DNA from: Flavobacterium tegetincola DSM 22377
GTDB lineage: Bacteria; Bacteroidota; Bacteroidia; Flavobacteriales; Flavobacteriaceae
Length of the DNA: 64,000 nt
Assembly (NCBI RefSeq): GCF_000425485.1
Contig: NZ_AUDN01000008.1
Coordinates: forward strand, 232,566-296,565
Direction of reading: 5' to 3'
Made by a program: the position numbers and the translations under genes. How positions within the stretch are numbered: position 1 is the first letter of the stretch; each line of letters begins with the position of its first letter. This document shows, one piece after another, positions 61,879 through 64,000 of the stretch. The notes below the pieces were generated by a model. The model had not been told where the DNA came from and made no database searches. It saw only the letters and a program-made list of their open reading frames with translations.

Positions 61879-62798
61879 TCCAAAAGACGATTGATTTTCT
61901 TTTTAAGATTACACTCTAATACACGCATTGTACTATTTTGATTTCTACTAATCTTACATAATTACATATTATAATAAATTCACTCCTATTTTTCCTCCCT
62001 TAAGGAAATTAAGTAAAAATAACTTAGCATTTCGTAGACTACAAGCCGAAACAGTTATTGTTTTACTTTAACCTTTTATTAGAATATTTTCCTTCCAAAA
62101 TGCAGTAAAACATAGAATGCAATAGACATGCAGAAAATGATAACAGCAAACAGTTCAGTAAATATTTACAACTGATTAGTTCATAATTGAGAGCATAATC
62201 AGCATCTGTTTTTCAATCCACTCTATATTCTACATCGTCGAAAGGGAGGCTTAAAGATCTAACTTCAGTCTTACAATATTAACGTAAAGATCCTCTCACT
62301 GAATAAAAATAGACCTTATAGGTCTTGCCACTATAGAGTTTATAAGATGTGCCATAAAATCTTCTATTTTTCTAGCATTAGAGTATGAGTTCCAATTAAA
62401 AATTATATTTTTTATCAGTAATTACTCATAAATATAACATATTGTGTTTAATTATTTGAATCTATTTCAACAGGGAATAAATAAGTAGTTCTCCAATTTT
62501 AAGCAGCTAATATGAATTATTTAAACGTCACAATTACAAAAAACGAATTTCGTGCGTTTTTTAGGCTATTTCAAAAGATATCTAACCTGATTCACATAAA
62601 TTGCTAGTTATCAACAAAATCGATTATAATTATTCTCTAATTTTGAAGCGTAATAGTTGTTGTCTTAGAGCAAACAGAGTGACTACGATTAAAAATTTGG
62701 CTGTTTTTACGTAGTAAATTAATGAATCTTTCTGAACTTAAGAATAATGATTATTTCACAATTATTAAAATATTATTAATGCCTAATTCAACTAATTT
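61879..62798. other. Long AT-rich intergenic region
   Basis: This gap of 920 bases has no open frame of protein-like composition on either strand, no tRNA and no clear hairpin or repeat family. It may carry a long leader or regulatory region for the following large gene. I see nothing specific in it. Confidence 0.4.
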
Positions 62799-64000
62799 AT
62801 GAAAAAATTTACTTTACTTTCGAAAGTTGCAAGTGTACTGCTTTTATTTAGCATGCTCTGCAACTACTCTGTTAGTGCTCGAGAGACCACTACTTATTTC
62901 GTCGTTCCAGCTAATCCTCCTACGCTAACTGCAGTGACAATCACACCAGTTTGTGCTGGTAAAAAAGCCACTATCGTTCTAACGGGTTTGATACCTAATT
63001 CTACTGGTGTCGCCACGTACAGTGTTAATGGAGTAATTCGAACAGTCACAGGGACTGCAAATAATTCTGGCGTATTTACTTTTCTTACCCAGACACTCAC
63101 TTTAGCAGCAAATGGTTCTGTAGTTACTGTTCTAAAATTAAAAGATAATAATACGCAACTTGAAACTACATTTACTGGAAAAATTGCTACAATCGTGGTA
63201 TCGCCTTATCCTACTTTAACTAGCATTTCAGTTTCACCAGTTTGTGCAGGTTCTTCAGCAATAGTAACTTTAACTGGTCTGGTGCCAAATTCAGTTGGGA
63301 CAGCTTTTTATAAAATTGGTAGTCAGACGGCATCGCAATTTGGCACGGCAGATGTAACTGGAACCTTTACAATTAATACATTAAATCTTCCCGAAAGTGC
63401 TCATAATCTGAACATTGAAATTACAAAAATCATCAACAATTCTGGTTGTGAAACCATTTTTACAGGTAAAATAGCCACATTAGTAGTGAGAGCTCTTCCA
63501 TCAATAAGCGTATCAAACAACGGCCCATATTGTGAAGGTTCCAATGTGAGCTTATCAGCTTCGGGAGCTACAACTTACTCTTGGAATGGACCACTTTCTT
63601 TCTCTAGTTCAGATCAAAATCCTTCTTTCACTGCAAGTGCTACTGCAAGTGGATCTTACACGGTTATCGCTACAGATGATAATGGATGTGTGAATACTGC
63701 AAGTACAGATGTAGTGGTTAACCCACTTCCAGTTGTTGAGATTACTGGTTCGACAGCTGTCTGCGAAGGAAACTCATTTAACTTAACAGCTACTGGAGGT
63801 GCCACTTATGCTTGGCGAGGAGCAGTGGGTTCTAGTAACGGTGCTACTTCAACAAGATACACTGCTTCAACTGCAACTATCAATAGAGATATTAATGGCG
63901 TAAATCATTACCATAGAGCTGGTGAGTATACTGTAACTGCTACAGATGCTAATGGTTGTGTTAATACTGCAAGTCAAACTATTAGCGTAAGCCCGAGATT
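62799..64000 (+). CDS. Large secreted Ig-like repeat protein (partial, 3' end off window)
   Basis: The frame is open from the ATG at 62799 to the window end (about 400 codons). A signal peptide (cleavage near SVSA, about residue 27) is followed by repeated units of about 90 residues. Two units of one type start with SISVSPVCAG-like motifs (VCAGKKATIVLTGL, VCAGSSAIVTLTGL); then PKD/Ig-like units follow with PYCEGSNVSLSASGATTYSWNGP and AVCEGNSFNLTATGGATYAWRG, each ending TATDANGCVNTAS. This layout is typical of giant surface or type IX-secreted adhesins of flavobacteria; a C-terminal sorting domain would lie outside the window. Confidence 0.88.
   Translation, partial: MKKFTLLSKVASVLLLFSMLCNYSVSARETTTYFVVPANPPTLTAVTITPVCAGKKATIVLTGLIPNSTGVATYSVNGVIRTVTGTANNSGVFTFLTQTLTLAANGSVVTVLKLKDNNTQLETTFTGKIATIVVSPYPTLTSISVSPVCAGSSAIVTLTGLVPNSVGTAFYKIGSQTASQFGTADVTGTFTINTLNLPESAHNLNIEITKIINNSGCETIFTGKIATLVVRALPSISVSNNGPYCEGSNVSLSASGATTYSWNGPLSFSSSDQNPSFTASATASGSYTVIATDDNGCVNTASTDVVVNPLPVVEITGSTAVCEGNSFNLTATGGATYAWRGAVGSSNGATSTRYTASTATINRDINGVNHYHRAGEYTVTATDANGCVNTASQTISVSPR

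Overview
The window looks like chromosomal DNA of a member of the Bacteroidota, most likely a Flavobacterium or close relative. The evidence is AT-rich sequence, almost no Shine-Dalgarno sequences, -7 promoter boxes of the form TAnnTTTG, and marker families typical of that group: GLPGLI, S46 dipeptidyl-peptidase, DUF1573, DUF2797, a FolK-deoxynucleoside kinase fusion, and a DAHP synthase-chorismate mutase fusion. This assignment is inference from family content; no rRNA is present. The window is cut at both ends: a helicase gene runs off the left edge and a large secreted-protein gene runs off the right edge.

Layout. 1-5.1 kb: a tightly coupled DNA-repair operon on the minus strand (MBL-fold exonuclease, ATP-dependent DNA ligase, DEXH helicase), the ligase-associated DNA damage response set. 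5.4-9.8 kb: a DUF937 protein, small membrane and hypothetical proteins, a CNNM/CBS transporter-like protein and a DUF3095 cyclase-like protein. 9.8-13.6 kb: an accessory island with a 21-nt tandem array, two REPIN-like inverted repeats, a SHOCT-domain gene with a possible -1 programmed frameshift, and a frame-disrupted AAA ATPase-TOPRIM gene of the OLD/PARIS type. 14-27.7 kb: housekeeping metabolism (pruA, rsmG, a desaturase, an aspartate aminotransferase, ridA, purT, fabD, an M23 peptidase) and a regulator-pirin-YceI cluster whose two target-like genes share an 18-bp upstream motif. 27.7-32.9 kb: envelope polysaccharide functions (galE, a DegT sugar aminotransferase, Kdo transferase waaA). 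33-43.5 kb: S46 peptidase, a small lipoprotein, two tRNAs, mutS, a DUF1573 protein, an rRNA/tRNA methyltransferase, folK-dNK and sppA. 43.6-48.7 kb: an AsmA-like protein, a DUF2797 protein and a GH3-like protein. 48.8-55.4 kb: a minus-strand run from DAHP synthase through rsgA, dtd, mazG-like, two small membrane proteins, aroA and queA, interrupted between dtd and mazG by a second 21-nt array. 55.9-61.9 kb: envelope proteins (GLPGLI, a TonB-receptor-like barrel, a heavy-metal-binding protein, a thioredoxin-like protein). 62.8 kb to the end: the start of a large Ig-like secreted protein.

The most unusual signals are these: (1) an A_AAA_AAG heptamer two codons before the stop of a SHOCT gene, leading into an 88-codon open -1 frame with no start codon of its own; (2) two loci 42 kb apart built from the same pair of alternating 21-nt units in exact register; (3) the 18-bp motif shared by the pirin and YceI promoters; (4) a near-identical 14-residue insertion encoded at two separate places inside aroA; (5) a probable anti-phage ATPase-nuclease gene with a single -1 frame break.
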